DNA from: Lachnospiraceae bacterium
Lineage (GTDB): Bacteria > Bacillota > Clostridia > Lachnospirales > Lachnospiraceae
DNA length: 64,000 nt
Direction: 5' to 3'
Assembly: GCA_009777715.1 (NCBI GenBank)
Contig: WRLH01000001.1
Coordinates: forward strand, 118,802 to 182,801
Shown: piece by piece, positions 18,087-28,104 of the stretch
Layout of the letters: every line of letters begins with the position of its first letter
Numbering within the stretch: position 1 is the stretch's first letter
Made by a program: the position numbers and the translations under genes
Notes under the pieces: generated by a model
Told to the model about the DNA's origin: nothing
Database searches by the model: none
What the model saw: the letters and a program-made list of their open reading frames with translations, nothing else

Positions 18087-18185
18087 CGAGCAGCGGAAAG
18101 AAAAAAAAGAAGACAAAAAAAGCTTGGCATGACGAGCAGAGGAAAGAAAAAAAGAGAAAGCTAGACAAAAAAAGCACGGCATGAT
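18044..18185 (+). repeat. Three tandem copies of a ~50-bp A-rich unit at the yihY 3' end
   Basis: Each unit has GAAAGAAAAAAA..., GACAAAAAAAGC and GGCATGA. The first encodes the Lys-rich tail and stop of YihY, and the next two follow the stop, so the gene end has been copied downstream. Units differ by small indels. Confidence 0.75.
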
Positions 18186-18235
18186 AAGATAAACCGTAAT
18201 ATTCTTTCACTACTTTGGAAGGAGCATATATACAC

Positions 18236-19285
18236 ATGAAAGAAAAATTTGCAGAAATTCTTAAGACGATTAGGGAAAATAACGAAAAAAGAATAGCGGA
18301 AGCGGATAACGTCGAAGAATTAAAGGTCATAAAATCAATGCTGCTAGGAAGGCAAGGGCAGCTGGCGGAGATTATGAAAGAAATTCCCCAGCTTTCCGGG
18401 GAAATGCGGGCAGAAATAGGGCGGGCAGCCAATGAACTAAAAAATCATTTTGTCAAACTGATTGATCTTAGGGCAGAGGAGCTTACGCTAAAGGCAGCTT
18501 CAATTCCGGCGGATTTTGACTGTACTGTTCCCGGTTTTAATCCGCCTAGCGGCGGGCTTCACCCGATTACGCAGATGTGTTACGATTTAAACGATGCTTT
18601 CCGTTCGCTTGGTTTCTGTATTTTCCAAGAAGCCGACATAACGAGTGAGCTTTATGCTTTTGACAACTTAAATTTCCCCCCGGACCACCCGGCCCGTGAA
18701 AGTATGGATACATACTGGATTGCTGGCCACGATGACAAGAGCGGCGGCGAGCGTTTATGCCTCCGTCCCCATCTGACTGGCGCAAGCGTCCGTTATATGC
18801 AGACATTTTCACCACCTTACCGCTTTGTTTATCCCGGCCGGGTTTTTCGCAATGAATCAACCGATGCCCGCCATGAGCGTGCTTTTTTCCAATACGAAGC
18901 TTTGATTGTCCAGCCGGATTTTACTTTTTCCGCCGGGAAAATCATGATTCAAACGATTCTTTCAAAGGTGTTTGGCCGCGAAGTTCCCATTAGGATGCGG
19001 GCGGGCTTTTTCCCCTTTGTTGAGCCGGGTTTTGAGATTGACATGGGCTGCCTTGTCTGCGGCGGGGGCGGCTGCAGCGTCTGTAAACAGGTCGGCTGGA
19101 TTGAGATTATGCCGGGCGGGACTCCGCATCCAAATGTCATCAAAGCGGCCGGGCTTGACCCTTATGAATATACTGGTTTTTATGTGAATATTGGACTTGA
19201 CCGCCTTGTCATGATGCGTTACGGCATTGATGATGTCCGTTTGTTCCATAGTGCGGATTTAAGGTTTTTGAAACAGTTTGCATAG
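18236..19285 (+). CDS. pheS: Phenylalanyl-tRNA synthetase alpha subunit
   Basis: 349 residues, normal length. The N-terminal coiled-coil arm (residues 1-90) binds tRNA-Phe. The class II core shows HPITQMCYDLNDAFRSLGF, motif 2 VFRNESTDARHERAFFQYEAL and motif 3 GLDRLVMMRYGIDDVR. It forms an alpha2beta2 enzyme with PheT, encoded 72 bp downstream. GGAAGGAG precedes the ATG at 18236. A CLVCGGGGCSVC segment near residue 270 is an unusual Cys/Gly insertion-like loop seen in some Clostridia. Confidence 0.97.
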   Translation: MKEKFAEILKTIRENNEKRIAEADNVEELKVIKSMLLGRQGQLAEIMKEIPQLSGEMRAEIGRAANELKNHFVKLIDLRAEELTLKAASIPADFDCTVPGFNPPSGGLHPITQMCYDLNDAFRSLGFCIFQEADITSELYAFDNLNFPPDHPARESMDTYWIAGHDDKSGGERLCLRPHLTGASVRYMQTFSPPYRFVYPGRVFRNESTDARHERAFFQYEALIVQPDFTFSAGKIMIQTILSKVFGREVPIRMRAGFFPFVEPGFEIDMGCLVCGGGGCSVCKQVGWIEIMPGGTPHPNVIKAAGLDPYEYTGFYVNIGLDRLVMMRYGIDDVRLFHSADLRFLKQFA

Positions 19286-19357
19286 TCAACATCATTAATT
19301 CGGGGCAGCTTTGCCTAACGGCTCAAAGTTTGCAGTTTTGGAAAGGTATGGTTAAAA

Positions 19358-21823
19358 ATGAAGATATCACTTGATTGGATAAAAGATTATCTGGAGATGC
19401 CGGATGATTTTGATATGAAAAAGCTGGCTTATGATTTGACAATGGCAACAGTTGAAGTTGAAGCAATGACTTTCCTTGCCGAAAAATTTTCTTTGATGGT
19501 GGTTGGGGTCATCAACGAAATTATTCCCCACCCGAATGCGGACAAGCTAAGAATCTGCCGGACGGAGATTGGCTTAGGTGATGTCCGCGAAATCGTCTGC
19601 GGCGGAATCAATCTGGCGGTTGGAATGAAAGTGGCTGTCGCCAAACCGGGGGCTTATGTCCGCTGGCATGGCGAGGGTGAATTAGTCGAAATAAAAAATG
19701 CAAAACTGCGCGGAATTGAAAGCTTTGGCATGATTTGCGCTTCATCAGAGATTGGCTTATTTGATTTGTTCCCTTATGAAGAAGAAGCAACGATTATGGA
19801 CCTTTCAGAATTTACCGAGGCCTACGCTGGCACTCCCTTAGCCGACGCCCTTGGCCTTAATGATATTATTTTGGAAATTGATAATAAATCATTAACCAAT
19901 CGGCCTGATTTGTGGGGGCATTATGGAATTGCCCGCGAGATTTCCGCCTTGTTTGACTTGCCGATGAGAAAAGGTAGCTTCGCAACCTTAAATAAGCTAG
20001 CTAACGCCGAATTGGCAAATAAAGATTTCACGGTTAAAATCAGCGACTCGAAACGCTGCCGCCGTTATATCGGGGTTGAAATGGAGGGGTTAAGCGTTAA
20101 ACCTGCACCTTTCAAAATAAAAAGCCGGATTTGGCGGGTGGGAATGAACCCGATTAATGCCATCGTTGATATCACAAATTATGTCATGCTGGCAACCGGG
20201 CAGCCGACCCATGCTTTTGACGCGGATAATATTTCGGGCATGATAAATGTCCGCCGCGCTTTTGAAGATGAAAAATTATTATTGTTAAATGAAAAAGAAC
20301 TAAGCCTTAATCCTTCTGATTTGGTTATTGCCGATGATGAGGGAGCGGTTGCGTTGGCTGGGGTCATGGGCGGAAGCAAGGATTCAATTATTGCAAATAC
20401 AAACCGCGTTATCTTGGAAATAGCGAACTTCGAAGCTATTTCAGTCCGCCATACGGCGGCGCGGCATGAGACAAGGACGGAGTCGGCGGCCCGTTTCGAA
20501 AAGGCGATTGACCCGGAACGCTGTGACCAAGCCTTAGAGATTGCGCTGGAATTGTTTGGGGAAATTTATGAAGGCCTTAATATTACCGGCTATTGCGACA
20601 ATTTCCCCACCAAACTTGCCAGTCCCGAAATTAATGTTTCCCTTGAGTGGCTTTCGCGCCGCCTTGGCAAAACCCTGCCCAATAATGAAATCGAAAAAAT
20701 GCTTTTAAAATTAGGTTTTTCGGTTGAGATAAAAAATGACAATTTACTTATTACTCCGCCCCCATGGCGATCAACAGGCGACATATCGATTCCCAATGAC
20801 ATTATGGAAGAAGTTGCAAGAATGCACGGCTTTGAAAACTTTACCCAAAGCCCCATGATAACATCTTTTAATGAGGCAATTAATCAGCCCCAGATTGATA
20901 TTGAGCGGAAAATCAAAGAATACCTTAGCTTCCGGTGCGGAATGAATGAAATTTTTACTTATCCGTGGATGAATGATGATTTTGCGGACCAGTTTATAAG
21001 TGAAAACGATGGTCGGGTTCTTACGCTGTCAACCCCGCCATCACCGGAGGAAAGCAAGCTCCGCTCGACCCTGCTCCCTAATTTATGCCGGGCTGTCAGC
21101 GGAAATCTGCGTTACTTTGATGAATTTGCGATTTATGAGGGTGCTTATGTCCTATTGGCGGATCGTTTTGCGGTACTGAATGATGAACGCGAAAAATTGC
21201 CGTCCCAACGCCGGAGCATTGCCGGGGCAATGGTTGCGGGCCGTGATAAAACCAATGATTCATTCCGCAAGGTTAAAGGTTTTATTGACAAAATGCCACG
21301 CTACACTCATTTAGAAGCATTTAGTTTTTTTAAAGCAAACAAGCCGGATTGGGCTGATGATATCGTCTGGCTTAATATTTTGCAAGGGGAAAAGAAAGTT
21401 GGGAATCTTGCTTTATTAAGCACGGCAAAAACGCTTGCTTGCGGGATAAAAAATGCGGCCGTAATGATTTTTGAGCTGGATATTGATGCTTTACTTACTT
21501 TGGATTCCCGGACGAATAAATTTACCCATCTTCCTTATTATCCGCTGACTGATTATGATTTTTCGGTTTTGGTTGACCGCAATGTGAAGTGGCAGGAGAT
21601 TGAGGACGCAGTTACTAAAAAGATGGGGGCGGATAGTTTTATCCGTGGCGTTTCTTTTGTTGATGAGTATCATGGGAAGCAGATTCCGGCGGATAAGAAG
21701 AGCGTAACTCTCCGCCTTGTTGTTGGGGCAAAAGATAAGACGCTTAAGCAGGAGGAGATTGAGAGCAGCGTAAAGGCGGTTACCAAGCGCTTAAATAAGG
21801 TTGTTGGGGCAGAGCTGCGTTAG
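19358..21823 (+). CDS. pheT: Phenylalanyl-tRNA synthetase beta subunit
   Basis: 821 residues, full length. N-terminal tRNA-binding OB domain (MVVGVINEIIPHPNADKLRICRT spans residues ~45-70), B3/B4 editing domain (NRPDLWGHYGIAREISAL), B5 domain, a catalytically inactive class II core, and a C-terminal anticodon-binding domain (FTHLPYYPLTDYDFSVLVD and RLVVGAKDKTL). It carries the editing activity that clears mischarged Tyr-tRNA-Phe. Co-transcribed with pheS. Confidence 0.97.
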   Translation: MKISLDWIKDYLEMPDDFDMKKLAYDLTMATVEVEAMTFLAEKFSLMVVGVINEIIPHPNADKLRICRTEIGLGDVREIVCGGINLAVGMKVAVAKPGAYVRWHGEGELVEIKNAKLRGIESFGMICASSEIGLFDLFPYEEEATIMDLSEFTEAYAGTPLADALGLNDIILEIDNKSLTNRPDLWGHYGIAREISALFDLPMRKGSFATLNKLANAELANKDFTVKISDSKRCRRYIGVEMEGLSVKPAPFKIKSRIWRVGMNPINAIVDITNYVMLATGQPTHAFDADNISGMINVRRAFEDEKLLLLNEKELSLNPSDLVIADDEGAVALAGVMGGSKDSIIANTNRVILEIANFEAISVRHTAARHETRTESAARFEKAIDPERCDQALEIALELFGEIYEGLNITGYCDNFPTKLASPEINVSLEWLSRRLGKTLPNNEIEKMLLKLGFSVEIKNDNLLITPPPWRSTGDISIPNDIMEEVARMHGFENFTQSPMITSFNEAINQPQIDIERKIKEYLSFRCGMNEIFTYPWMNDDFADQFISENDGRVLTLSTPPSPEESKLRSTLLPNLCRAVSGNLRYFDEFAIYEGAYVLLADRFAVLNDEREKLPSQRRSIAGAMVAGRDKTNDSFRKVKGFIDKMPRYTHLEAFSFFKANKPDWADDIVWLNILQGEKKVGNLALLSTAKTLACGIKNAAVMIFELDIDALLTLDSRTNKFTHLPYYPLTDYDFSVLVDRNVKWQEIEDAVTKKMGADSFIRGVSFVDEYHGKQIPADKKSVTLRLVVGAKDKTLKQEEIESSVKAVTKRLNKVVGAELR

Positions 21824-21908
21824 GGTTTCGCAAGTTTAGAGCGCGATTTTGCAGAGTGAATACCACGTGTAGATTATGCGGTTCGTAAAAGCATATTAAC
21901 GCGCTTTT

Positions 21909-22034
21909 GCAGACTGCATAACTCCAAGCTGGGGCCCGCTCTCGCTCCATAAGAGATGTAGCGGTACTAAGGTTTCAAAGGACGAAACCAAGTACCGACA
22001 TCTCTCAAGGGCCCGCTTTGGAGTTTGCATCTGC
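21909..22034 (+). repeat. Dispersed hairpin element, copy C
   Basis: Outer GCAGACTGCATAACTCCAA pairs with TTGGAGTTTGCATCTGC. Inside are GGGCCCGCTCTCGCTCC, AGAGATGT/CATCTCT, GGTAC/GTACC, a TAA/AA internal loop, GGTTTC/GAAACC and loop AAAGGAC. Copies A, D and E have GTTAC/GTAAC where this has GGTAC/GTACC. Confidence 0.8.
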
Positions 22035-22121
22035 CTTGCGCGTAGTTACGATACGTATGAAAATTGAGTCGTGGCTGGCAGATGTCATTTTCATTGCCTT
22101 GCGCGTAGTCACGTAACGTAT
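22032..22121 (+). repeat. Direct repeat pair between elements C and D
   Basis: TGCCTTGCGCGTAGT followed by a TACG-rich end occurs at 22032-22058 and 22095-22121 with few differences. The pair links copies C and D, which point in opposite directions. The gap 21824-22366 holds only these repeats. Confidence 0.65.
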
Positions 22122-22136
22122 AGCAATGCGAGTGAG

Positions 22137-22261
22137 TAAGTCTGACTTCTAAAGCGGACCGTTGTAAAACGTCGTTACTTAGCTCTTGTTTTTTAAGAGC
22201 TTATGTAACGCAACGTTTTACATCGAGCGAAAGCGGGTCTGATGTGAAGTGCAGAGCTTAC
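22137..22261 (-). repeat. Dispersed hairpin element, copy D
   Basis: Minus strand: GACCCGCTTTCGCTC, GTAAAACGTTGC facing GACGTTTTAC, GTTAC/GTAAC, ATAA/TAA internal loop, GCTCTT/AAGAGC and loop AAAAAAC. Outer ends GTAAG/CTTAC. Same architecture as copies A, C and E with a different inner stem. Confidence 0.78.
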
Positions 22262-22366
22262 GAGCCGCATAAAAAACATAAACATAAATAACATATGCAG
22301 TCTGCAAAAGGCGTTTTTAAAGAATAATAAGAAAAGAAAGAAAGTAAAGAAAAGAAAGGAACACAC

Positions 22367-23797
22367 ATGGAAAGAAAAAACATCTGGGAATTTTATTCAG
22401 ACGAGCAATTAGCCGAAATCGAAACCTTCACGAAAAACTACCGCGATTTCTTGGATAACGGCAAAACCGAACGCGAATGCGTTGACACAACAGTCAACAT
22501 AATTGAAGCTGCTGGTTTTCGTGAACTGCCGAAACTGATTAATGAGGGAGCAAAATTAAAACCCGGCGATAAAGTGTATCACGTCCTGATGAACAAAATG
22601 CTAATCATGTTCATCATCGGTGAGGATAAACTTAAAAAAGGCATGAATATCCTGGGCTCGCATATCGATTCACCGCGCTTGGACATCAAGCAAAACCCCC
22701 TCTATGAAGAAGAAGGAATTGCTTATCTTGACACCCACTACTATGGCGGAGTAAAAAAATACCAATGGGTAACGATACCCCTTGCCCTGCATGGCGTAAT
22801 GGTAAAAAAAGACGGAACAACTGTAGAAATAAATATCGGCGAAGAAGAAAGCGACCCAGTTTTCTTTATTTCTGATCTGCTCCCCCACTTGGCTGCTGAA
22901 CAGATGGAAAAGAAAGCCAACAAATTCATTGAAGGCGAAGCCCTAGATATTGTTGTCGGCAACAAACCAATCCTAATTAAAACCCCAGACAGCTTAGCAA
23001 ACGATGATTCAACCGAAAGTGAAGCAGCAAAAAACGCGGTTAAAAAAGGCATTCTCGAAATCCTTAAACAATCTTATGATATTGAAGAAGAGGACTTTAT
23101 TTCCGCTGAACTGGAAGTTGTCCCGGCCGGAAAGGCAAGGGAAGCCGGATTTGACAAAAGCATGATTTTAGCTTATGGCCAAGATGACCGCGTGTGTTCT
23201 TTTGCCGGGCTTACTGCGCTGCTTGAAGCAAAAAACCTTACCCGGACCGCTTGCCTTATTTTTTCCGATAAAGAAGAAATCGGAAGCGTTGGCGCAACGG
23301 GAATGCACTCCCGCTTTTTTGAAAACACAGTTGCGGAGCTGATGAATTTGACTGGTGATTATAGCGAGTTAAACCTCCGCCGGGTGCTTTCCTCGTCATA
23401 TATGCTTTCAACTGATGTTGGTGCGGCCTATGACCCCTTTTACAAATCCAGCTTTGAAAAAAGAAATACCGCAATCTTAAGCGGCGGCGTTTTATTCAAA
23501 AAATTTACAGGCGCAAGGGGCAAATCCGGCTCAAATGATGCCAATGCCGAATATATAGGATATATCAGGAAGCTGATGGAAGAAGCAGAAATCCGTTTCC
23601 AAACCGCCGAGCTTGGCAAAGTTGATGTCGGCGGCGGCGGAACGATTGCTTATATTTTAGCTGGGTATGGCATGAATGTTATTGACTCCGGTGTTCCGGT
23701 GCTTAATATGCACGCACCTTGGGAAGCGACAAGCAAAGCAGATATTTTTGAAGCAAAACGGGCTTATGCGGCCTTTTTAACCGGATTAGGATTATGA
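22367..23797 (+). CDS. M18 family zinc aminopeptidase
   Basis: 476 residues. Metal ligands of the M18/M42 clan MH fold are visible in [12 protein letters not shown] (His, Asp), [15 protein letters not shown] (catalytic and metal Glu) and [19 protein letters not shown] at the C-terminus (His). It removes N-terminal, often acidic, residues and forms a large dodecamer. Length matches the family. GAAAGGAA precedes the ATG. Its stop overlaps the start of queA (ATGA), so the two are translationally coupled. Confidence 0.93.
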   Translation: MERKNIWEFYSDEQLAEIETFTKNYRDFLDNGKTERECVDTTVNIIEAAGFRELPKLINEGAKLKPGDKVYHVLMNKMLIMFIIGEDKLKKGMNILGSHIDSPRLDIKQNPLYEEEGIAYLDTHYYGGVKKYQWVTIPLALHGVMVKKDGTTVEINIGEEESDPVFFISDLLPHLAAEQMEKKANKFIEGEALDIVVGNKPILIKTPDSLANDDSTESEAAKNAVKKGILEILKQSYDIEEEDFISAELEVVPAGKAREAGFDKSMILAYGQDDRVCSFAGLTALLEAKNLTRTACLIFSDKEEIGSVGATGMHSRFFENTVAELMNLTGDYSELNLRRVLSSSYMLSTDVGAAYDPFYKSSFEKRNTAILSGGVLFKKFTGARGKSGSNDANAEYIGYIRKLMEEAEIRFQTAELGKVDVGGGGTIAYILAGYGMNVIDSGVPVLNMHAPWEATSKADIFEAKRAYAAFLTGLGL

Positions 23798-24873
23798 AAA
23801 CCAAGGATTTTTATTTTGAGCTGCCGACAGAGTTAATTGCGCAAACTCCCTTAAGCGACCGCGCAGCTTCACGGCTCTTAGTCCTAAATAAGCAAAATGG
23901 GCAGATAAAGCATGATTTTTTTAAGAATATTGCCAATTACCTTAACAAAGGTGATTGCCTAGTCCTTAATAATACAAAAGTAATCCCAGCCCGCTTAATC
24001 GGAAGAAAAACCGATACTGGCGCGGCAATTGAAATTTTGCTGTTACGGCGGGAAACAAGCCCTGTTATGCAGCCAATTTCAGCTAACCCAGTTGAAGAAA
24101 TACCGCAAAGCGATGATATCTGGGAAATATTGGTAAAACCGGGAAAAAAATGCCGGGCCGGAGCGATTCTAGATTTTGGCGAGGGAATCCTGAAAGGTGA
24201 GATTATCGAGGTTTTAGAAGACGGAAACAGACGGATTAAATTTACCTACCAAGGAATATTCGAGGAAATACTGGATAAGCTTGGTGAAATGCCGCTTCCG
24301 CCTTATATCACAAAAAAACTGGCGGATAAAAATCGCTACCAGACCGTTTATGCCAAACACGAAGGCTCGGCGGCAGCCCCGACTGCCGGATTGCATTTTA
24401 CGGAAGGGCTGCTAAGTGAAATCAAGGCAAAGGGAGTTTTGCTGGCTTATGTGACGCTTCATGTCGGCCTTGGGACTTTCCGCCCGGTAAAGGTTGAAAA
24501 CGTTGCTTTACACCATATGCACTCAGAATATTATGAAATATCAAAAGAAGCTTGTGAAATCATTAATCGGGCCAAAGCAAATGGCGGCAGGGTAATATGT
24601 GTCGGAACAACAAGCTTAAGGACGATTGAAAGCGTGCCATTTCTTAAAGGCATGATGAAACCCAAAACTGGCGATACTGATATCTTCATTTATCCTGGCT
24701 ATCATTTCAACATAACGGACAGCCTGATTACCAATTTTCATCTTCCGGAATCAAGCTTAATGATGTTGGTTTCGGCTTTGGCAGGACGTGAATTTGTCAT
24801 GACGGCATATCATGAAGCTATTAAAGAAAAATACCGCTTTTTTTCTTTTGGCGACGCGATGCTGATAGTATAG
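23794..24873 (+). CDS. queA: S-adenosylmethionine:tRNA ribosyltransferase-isomerase
   Basis: 359 residues, full length. QueA makes epoxyqueuosine at tRNA position 34 from preQ1. Signatures: [15 protein letters not shown] at the N-terminus, [42 protein letters not shown] and [18 protein letters not shown]. It overlaps the M18 gene by 4 nt. No tgt gene is adjacent. Confidence 0.97.
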   Translation: MKTKDFYFELPTELIAQTPLSDRAASRLLVLNKQNGQIKHDFFKNIANYLNKGDCLVLNNTKVIPARLIGRKTDTGAAIEILLLRRETSPVMQPISANPVEEIPQSDDIWEILVKPGKKCRAGAILDFGEGILKGEIIEVLEDGNRRIKFTYQGIFEEILDKLGEMPLPPYITKKLADKNRYQTVYAKHEGSAAAPTAGLHFTEGLLSEIKAKGVLLAYVTLHVGLGTFRPVKVENVALHHMHSEYYEISKEACEIINRAKANGGRVICVGTTSLRTIESVPFLKGMMKPKTGDTDIFIYPGYHFNITDSLITNFHLPESSLMMLVSALAGREFVMTAYHEAIKEKYRFFSFGDAMLIV

Positions 24874-24886
24874 TTTTTTGTACCCC

Positions 24887-24915
24887 TTTACAAATCCCAT
24901 CAAATAGGATAAACT
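24887..24915 (+). promoter_or_regulatory. Sigma-70 promoter of the PilZ-VanZ pair
   Basis: TTTACA (24887-24892), 17-bp spacer, TAAACT (24910-24915), 31 bp before the PilZ start. Confidence 0.5.
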
Positions 24916-24945
24916 ATTGTCAAGTTAAAAACGGAGGATAAGGTT

Positions 24946-25299
24946 ATGCAGGAACGGCGCAGAGGTAATAGGACGCTTCTTGAATCCAGTATAGTGATTA
25001 ACCGGATTGATGAGAAAGAAAGCGAAGAAATTAAAATTGCGGTCATTGATTTATCAAAAACAGGCATTGGTTTTACCTGTGAAAAAGAACTCCAAATGGG
25101 AGCTGTGTATGATGGCCATCTGCTGATTTGGACAAAAGAACGGATTCATGTCTACATGAAAATCATCCGCAAAGGGCAAACAGCGGATTCGTTTGAGTAT
25201 GGCGCGGTTTTCATTGGAATGCAAGAAATTGATTCAGCCCGGATTGCGAACTATAGCATTATTGAAAAGACAGCAAAAGAAATGGAAGAGAATGAATAA
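24946..25299 (+). CDS. PilZ-domain protein, probable c-di-GMP receptor
   Basis: 117 residues making one PilZ domain. The N-terminal arginine box QERRRGNR and the DLSKTGIGF segment (D/N-x-S-x-x-G type) form the c-di-GMP site, so binding is likely. Beta-strand pattern and length match single-domain PilZ proteins. GGAGGATAAGG precedes the ATG. The VanZ-like gene starts inside its last codons, so both are coupled. The effector target is unknown. Confidence 0.85.
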   Translation: MQERRRGNRTLLESSIVINRIDEKESEEIKIAVIDLSKTGIGFTCEKELQMGAVYDGHLLIWTKERIHVYMKIIRKGQTADSFEYGAVFIGMQEIDSARIANYSIIEKTAKEMEENE

Positions 25300-25804
25300 A
25301 ACAGATAGGCAACGCAAGAAGGTTATTACCGTTATTTTAACTATCTTAATTATTATCACATATTTTCATATATTGAATTTTTCGTTTAAAACTGGGGAAA
25401 CCTCAGCTATGCAAAGTATGTCTTTTAGTGAAAGCCTAGTTCATTTTGTCGAAAAAATTTTCTCGGTCAACTTGAATATGACCCAAGAAAAACTTGGCCA
25501 ATTTGAAGCGTTTGTCCGTAAAGCCGCCCATTTTTTTGAATATGCCTTGCTTGGGTTTTTGGTTTATTCCTTGCCGCTTCTTTGGGGGAAAGAAAGCTTT
25601 AAAGCGGCCAAATACTCATTTTTTGCCGTTGCATTAATGGCAGCAATCGATGAGCTGATCCAAATTTTTATCCCCGAACGCGCAGCCTTGGTAACTGATG
25701 TCATGATCGATGCGGCGGGCTGTATTTTAGGGATGCTGGCCTTACGCCTAGCCCATTGGTTTAGCGTTAAACTAAAGCGGGGCAAATATCAAATTATCAG
25801 GTAA
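25292..25804 (+). CDS. VanZ-like membrane protein
   Basis: 170 residues with four hydrophobic helices. The VanZ hallmark KAAHFFEYALLGFLVYSLP and AAIDELIQIFIPERAALVTDVMIDAAG are present (the His/Glu/Asp positions conserved in the family). Function is unknown; VanZ itself gives low-level teicoplanin resistance. The ATG at 25292 overlaps the stop of the PilZ gene, with GGAAGAG upstream. Confidence 0.85.
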   Translation: MNKTDRQRKKVITVILTILIIITYFHILNFSFKTGETSAMQSMSFSESLVHFVEKIFSVNLNMTQEKLGQFEAFVRKAAHFFEYALLGFLVYSLPLLWGKESFKAAKYSFFAVALMAAIDELIQIFIPERAALVTDVMIDAAGCILGMLALRLAHWFSVKLKRGKYQIIR

Positions 25805-25878
25805 TTTATTACTGGGATTTATTACTGGGATTTATTACCCAGCTCGGTATGTACTTTTGAGAATAAGCATATTATAAT
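25805..25878 (+). promoter_or_regulatory. Regulon promoter with half-operator (small membrane protein gene)
   Basis: Two exact 13-bp tandem units TTTATTACTGGGA (25805-25830) and TTTATTACCCAG form a CTGGG/CCCAG hairpin. The half-site GCTCGGTATGTAC ends at 25854, and 18 nt later is TATAAT (25873-25878). Same spacing as the other regulon promoters; the half-site most resembles that at 30.36 kb. Confidence 0.65.
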
Positions 25879-25918
25879 TAAACTGCAAATATCTAAACGC
25901 AAAGGCGAGGAGAACCTA

Positions 25919-26116
25919 ATGAAAGAAATAATGTTAATAGCTGCATATGCTGACCAGCCAAATAATTGGATTGGAATTAGTGAATTAATTGCTTATATTA
26001 TGATTATTGTTGATATAGGCATAAGAATTTTACTGGTTTACGTTGCAATCATGATTGTCAAAGTATGTCGCTCTTATCTTGATAACAGCAAGCTAAAAAA
26101 ATCATCTAAGAAATAA
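25919..26116 (+). CDS. Small membrane protein in the accessory regulon
   Basis: 65 residues: a short polar N-terminus with PNNWIGISEL, a long hydrophobic span (residues ~22-50, IAYIMIIVDIGIRILLVYVAIMIV) and a basic tail (KLKKSSKK). GGCGAGGAG lies 6 nt before the ATG. It sits between a regulon-type promoter and the exporter gene. It could be an immunity or accessory transport protein, or a bacteriocin-like peptide. No family recognised. Confidence 0.6.
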   Translation: MKEIMLIAAYADQPNNWIGISELIAYIMIIVDIGIRILLVYVAIMIVKVCRSYLDNSKLKKSSKK

Positions 26117-26201
26117 TAAAATAATAAAGAATATTCCCTCTCGCCCATTCCCGGAAAAACGGCAATAGGAAACGCTGCAAGAAACCTGCAAGAAATGCGC
26201 T

Positions 26202-26271
26202 ATATGTCGAGTTGTGCAAAAAATAATTTGCATAACTCGACATATGCTTTTTTTAATGAGTGTGTTATGAT
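26202..26271 (+). promoter_or_regulatory. Regulon promoter with long palindromic operator (ABC exporter)
   Basis: Arms ATATGTCGAGTTGTGCAAA (26202-26220) and TTTGCATAACTCGACATAT (26227-26245) with one mismatch. The half-site ends ATATGC at 26247 and 18 nt later is TATGAT within TGTTATGAT (26266-26271). No -35 hexamer other than the half-site. Confidence 0.7.
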
Positions 26272-26307
26272 TAGATTATTAAGCTTAAATGAAAAGAGGG
26301 CAATATC

Positions 26308-28074
26308 TTGAAAAGTGGTGTTATATTTTTATTAAAATACGCATGGAAGAATAATAAGGCATACTTATATGCGTTAACCCTAAATCAATTGGTGAAATCA
26401 TCAATCCCAATTTTGACGATAATATTCCCCAAAATTATCTTTGACGCGCTTACAGTTAATCAAATGCAGTTTAGTAAATTGCTGATATATTCCTGCGTAT
26501 ATCTTGGTTCTTTATTTATTTTGCTATCGCTTGATAAATATTTATGGAGGCTTACATTTAAAAAAAGAGCAATATTATATAGGAAATTTCAGCTTGACTT
26601 AGGTCAGAATTTAGTCGATTCTGATTTGGAACAGCTTGAAAGCAGTGAATTTCTTAGCAAACGTGAAAAAGCTTACAAATTTATTTATGCAGACGGGCAA
26701 GGCTTTGGCTTCGTTCTGGACAGGGCTTTTAATATCATCAGTAAAACTTTAGTTTTTGTAGGTGTTTTAATTGTCGTTTCACGTCTTAGTATTTTAGTTA
26801 CAATTATTTTTATAGGCATCTCTTTTATAAATAACTATATAAGCCTATTAACGAAAAAGAAATACGTGACTCATGAACTTGAAAAATCAGAGGTAGAGAG
26901 AAGAGCCGGGCATTATTCGAGTTTGATAGAAGATTTTAGGTATGCAAAAGAAATAAGGATAAATAGCATTTCAAATTGGATTCTCAAAAAAATGGGACAA
27001 CTATTAAATGAGAGTAATATTTTCTATAAGAAGCAAATGGATATTTTGCTTGGCGGAGAGGTTTTTCAGTTTTTCGGTGATTTAATTAAAAATATATTGG
27101 CATATGCTTTTTTGCTATACAGTATTTCCAGAGGAACGATTACGATTGGCGATTTTGCGATGTACCTTGCGGCAATCACCACGTTTTCTTTAGCAATGAA
27201 TGAGCTTATGGATAGTGTTACTGATATCCAAAAATTTGGCGGGTATTTTGAGGCGGTGCAAGAATATCTAAATCTGGAAAAAAAGTTACGATTAAAAACA
27301 GACTCAAATATAAATACAATTGGTAAATTAGAAAAAATAGAATTTAAAAATGTTTCATTTAAATACGCGGGGCAGGAGCGGTATGCGCTAAAGGGTATTA
27401 ATGCCGTGCTATATAGTGGCCAGAAATATTCTTTAGTAGGTGAAAATGGAGCTGGCAAAAGCACTTTTGCAAAATTGCTTTGCCGTTTATATGACCCGAC
27501 TGATGGTGAAATATTATGTAATGGCGTCAATATTAAAAATATTGATTATGATGAATATATGAAATTGTTTTCTGCTGTTTTTCAAGACTTCAAGCTTTTT
27601 TCCACAAGCTTGAGAGAAAACATCTGCTTTGATAATGAGGCTACGGATTCTCAGTTAGTTAATATGATCCAAAAAATAAATCTAAGTAACTTGTATAATA
27701 AATTGCCCTTTGGCCTTAATACAAGCATTTATAAAGATTTTGACGCAAGTGGATTTGAGCCGTCTGGCGGAGAAGGGCAAAAAATAGCAATTACTCGCGC
27801 GCTACATAAAAATGCTAATATTATTATCTTAGATGAGCCAACGGCTTCTTTAGACCCTAGGGCAGAAAGTGAAATATTTGAAAACTTTAACAATCTTGTT
27901 TCTAATAAAACAGCTTTATATATAACACATAGATTAGCGTCAGTAAAGTTTAGCGATTGCATTATTGTATTAAATGAGGGAGAAATTATTGAATCCGGGT
28001 CACATCAATATTTGATTGCTAATGAAGGTTTGTATAGTGAACTATATAAAATGCAGGCCGACTTATACATATAA
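26308..28074 (+). CDS. ABC exporter, fused membrane and ATPase domains
   Basis: 588 residues. Six membrane helices occupy residues ~15-310; the ATPase has Walker A GENGAGKST, a Q-loop, the signature EPSGGEGQKIAITRAL in place of LSGGQ, Walker B IIILDEPTASLD and the H-loop YITHR. TTG start at 26308 has GAGGG upstream. It is a half-transporter that should dimerise. It lies directly before a tandem regulator and behind its own operator, so export of the pheromone or the RiPP product is a fair inference. There is no C39 peptidase domain. Confidence 0.9.
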   Translation: MKSGVIFLLKYAWKNNKAYLYALTLNQLVKSSIPILTIIFPKIIFDALTVNQMQFSKLLIYSCVYLGSLFILLSLDKYLWRLTFKKRAILYRKFQLDLGQNLVDSDLEQLESSEFLSKREKAYKFIYADGQGFGFVLDRAFNIISKTLVFVGVLIVVSRLSILVTIIFIGISFINNYISLLTKKKYVTHELEKSEVERRAGHYSSLIEDFRYAKEIRINSISNWILKKMGQLLNESNIFYKKQMDILLGGEVFQFFGDLIKNILAYAFLLYSISRGTITIGDFAMYLAAITTFSLAMNELMDSVTDIQKFGGYFEAVQEYLNLEKKLRLKTDSNINTIGKLEKIEFKNVSFKYAGQERYALKGINAVLYSGQKYSLVGENGAGKSTFAKLLCRLYDPTDGEILCNGVNIKNIDYDEYMKLFSAVFQDFKLFSTSLRENICFDNEATDSQLVNMIQKINLSNLYNKLPFGLNTSIYKDFDASGFEPSGGEGQKIAITRALHKNANIIILDEPTASLDPRAESEIFENFNNLVSNKTALYITHRLASVKFSDCIIVLNEGEIIESGSHQYLIANEGLYSELYKMQADLYI

Positions 28075-28104
28075 AATCTTGTTGTTAAGAAAGAGAGGGA
28101 TAAA

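Noticed and set aside
18044..18185. CRISPR-like array
   Set aside because: Repeats are tandem, A-rich and without unique spacers; no cas genes.
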